From: Apostichopus californicus
Taxonomy: Eukaryota > Echinodermata > Holothuroidea > Aspidochirotida > Stichopodidae
Assembly: GCA_020650975.1 (NCBI GenBank)
Contig: JAIPMN010003684.1
Span: forward strand, 1-31,757
Length of the DNA stretch: 31,757 bases
Direction: 5' to 3'
The notes under the pieces are model-generated. The model worked only from the letters and a program-made list of their open reading frames with translations. It was not told where the DNA came from and did no database searches. Both the position numbers and the translations under genes were made by a program. This document shows positions 31,719-31,757 of the stretch, in pieces; the first letter of the stretch is position 1, and each line of letters starts with the position of its first letter.

Positions 31719-31757
31719 ACATACACAGATACACAGATACACACACATATATATATA
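31719..31757. repeat. (CA)n/(TA)n microsatellite at the window end
   Basis: CACATACACAGATACACAGATACACACACATATATATATA closes the window. CA-type units with GATA interruptions change into pure TA repeats at the last base, and the opposite end of the window also begins in TA repeats. This may be where the contig stops because the repeat could not be crossed. Confidence 0.85.

Noticed and set aside
1..31757. tRNA or rRNA genes
   Set aside because: I looked for the internal promoter pattern of tRNA genes (TGGC...GG and GGTTCGA-like boxes) and for rRNA core words and found no convincing pair at the right spacing; a covariance-model scan would settle it.

Overview
The window reads as non-coding DNA of a metazoan nuclear genome, most likely a marine invertebrate. 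The clues are strong A+T richness, stop codons dense in all six frames, no closely packed ORFs or ribosome-binding sites, many simple repeats, short foldback elements and decayed LINE copies. The LINE at the right end, with a short 3' UTR, a small hairpin and a (TTA)n tail, is of the CR1/L2-like kind common in echinoderm, cnidarian, lophotrochozoan and chordate genomes. I cannot name the species. A 10-N gap inside a poly-G run at about 13.88 kb shows this is a scaffolded draft assembly. The TA-rich first bases and the CA/TA-rich last bases may be contig ends.

I find no intact host gene, no convincing exon and no tRNA or rRNA. The only protein-coding signal with a family identity comes from two dead non-LTR retrotransposons. 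One is a reverse-transcriptase remnant on the plus strand at 8.88-9.36 kb. The other is a 5'-truncated, frameshifted CR1/L2-like 3' end on the minus strand at 29.17-30.06 kb.

Layout from left to right: 1-6.2 kb is plain AT-rich DNA with a poly-C run and one hairpin. At 6.25-6.62 kb there is an eight-copy 47-bp satellite carrying a 12-bp palindrome per unit. At 8.9-9.6 kb the LINE remnant is followed by a decayed minisatellite. At 10.13-10.44 kb there is a 315-bp foldback element (MITE) flanked by a 7-bp target-site duplication. At 13.24-13.36 kb there is a perfect 57-bp tandem duplication, then the gap. At 20.33-21.19 kb a cluster of short CGAGTAC repeats abuts a 746-bp inverted repeat. At 21.88-22.27 kb two foldback structures are joined end to end. 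From 24.35 to 25.57 kb come interlocking hairpins, a diverged 48-bp direct repeat, an 18-bp perfect palindrome and an eleven-copy 22-bp minisatellite. At 27.93-28.41 kb there is a GTT/GAT-rich block with an 80-bp tandem repeat. The minus-strand LINE and a G-quadruplex-like tract close the window.

No set of genes works together here. The interest lies in the repeats: self-complementary elements and phased arrays that the coding analysis does not explain. Everything was read by eye; copy numbers and boundaries come from direct counting, and family assignments from remembered motifs rather than a search.
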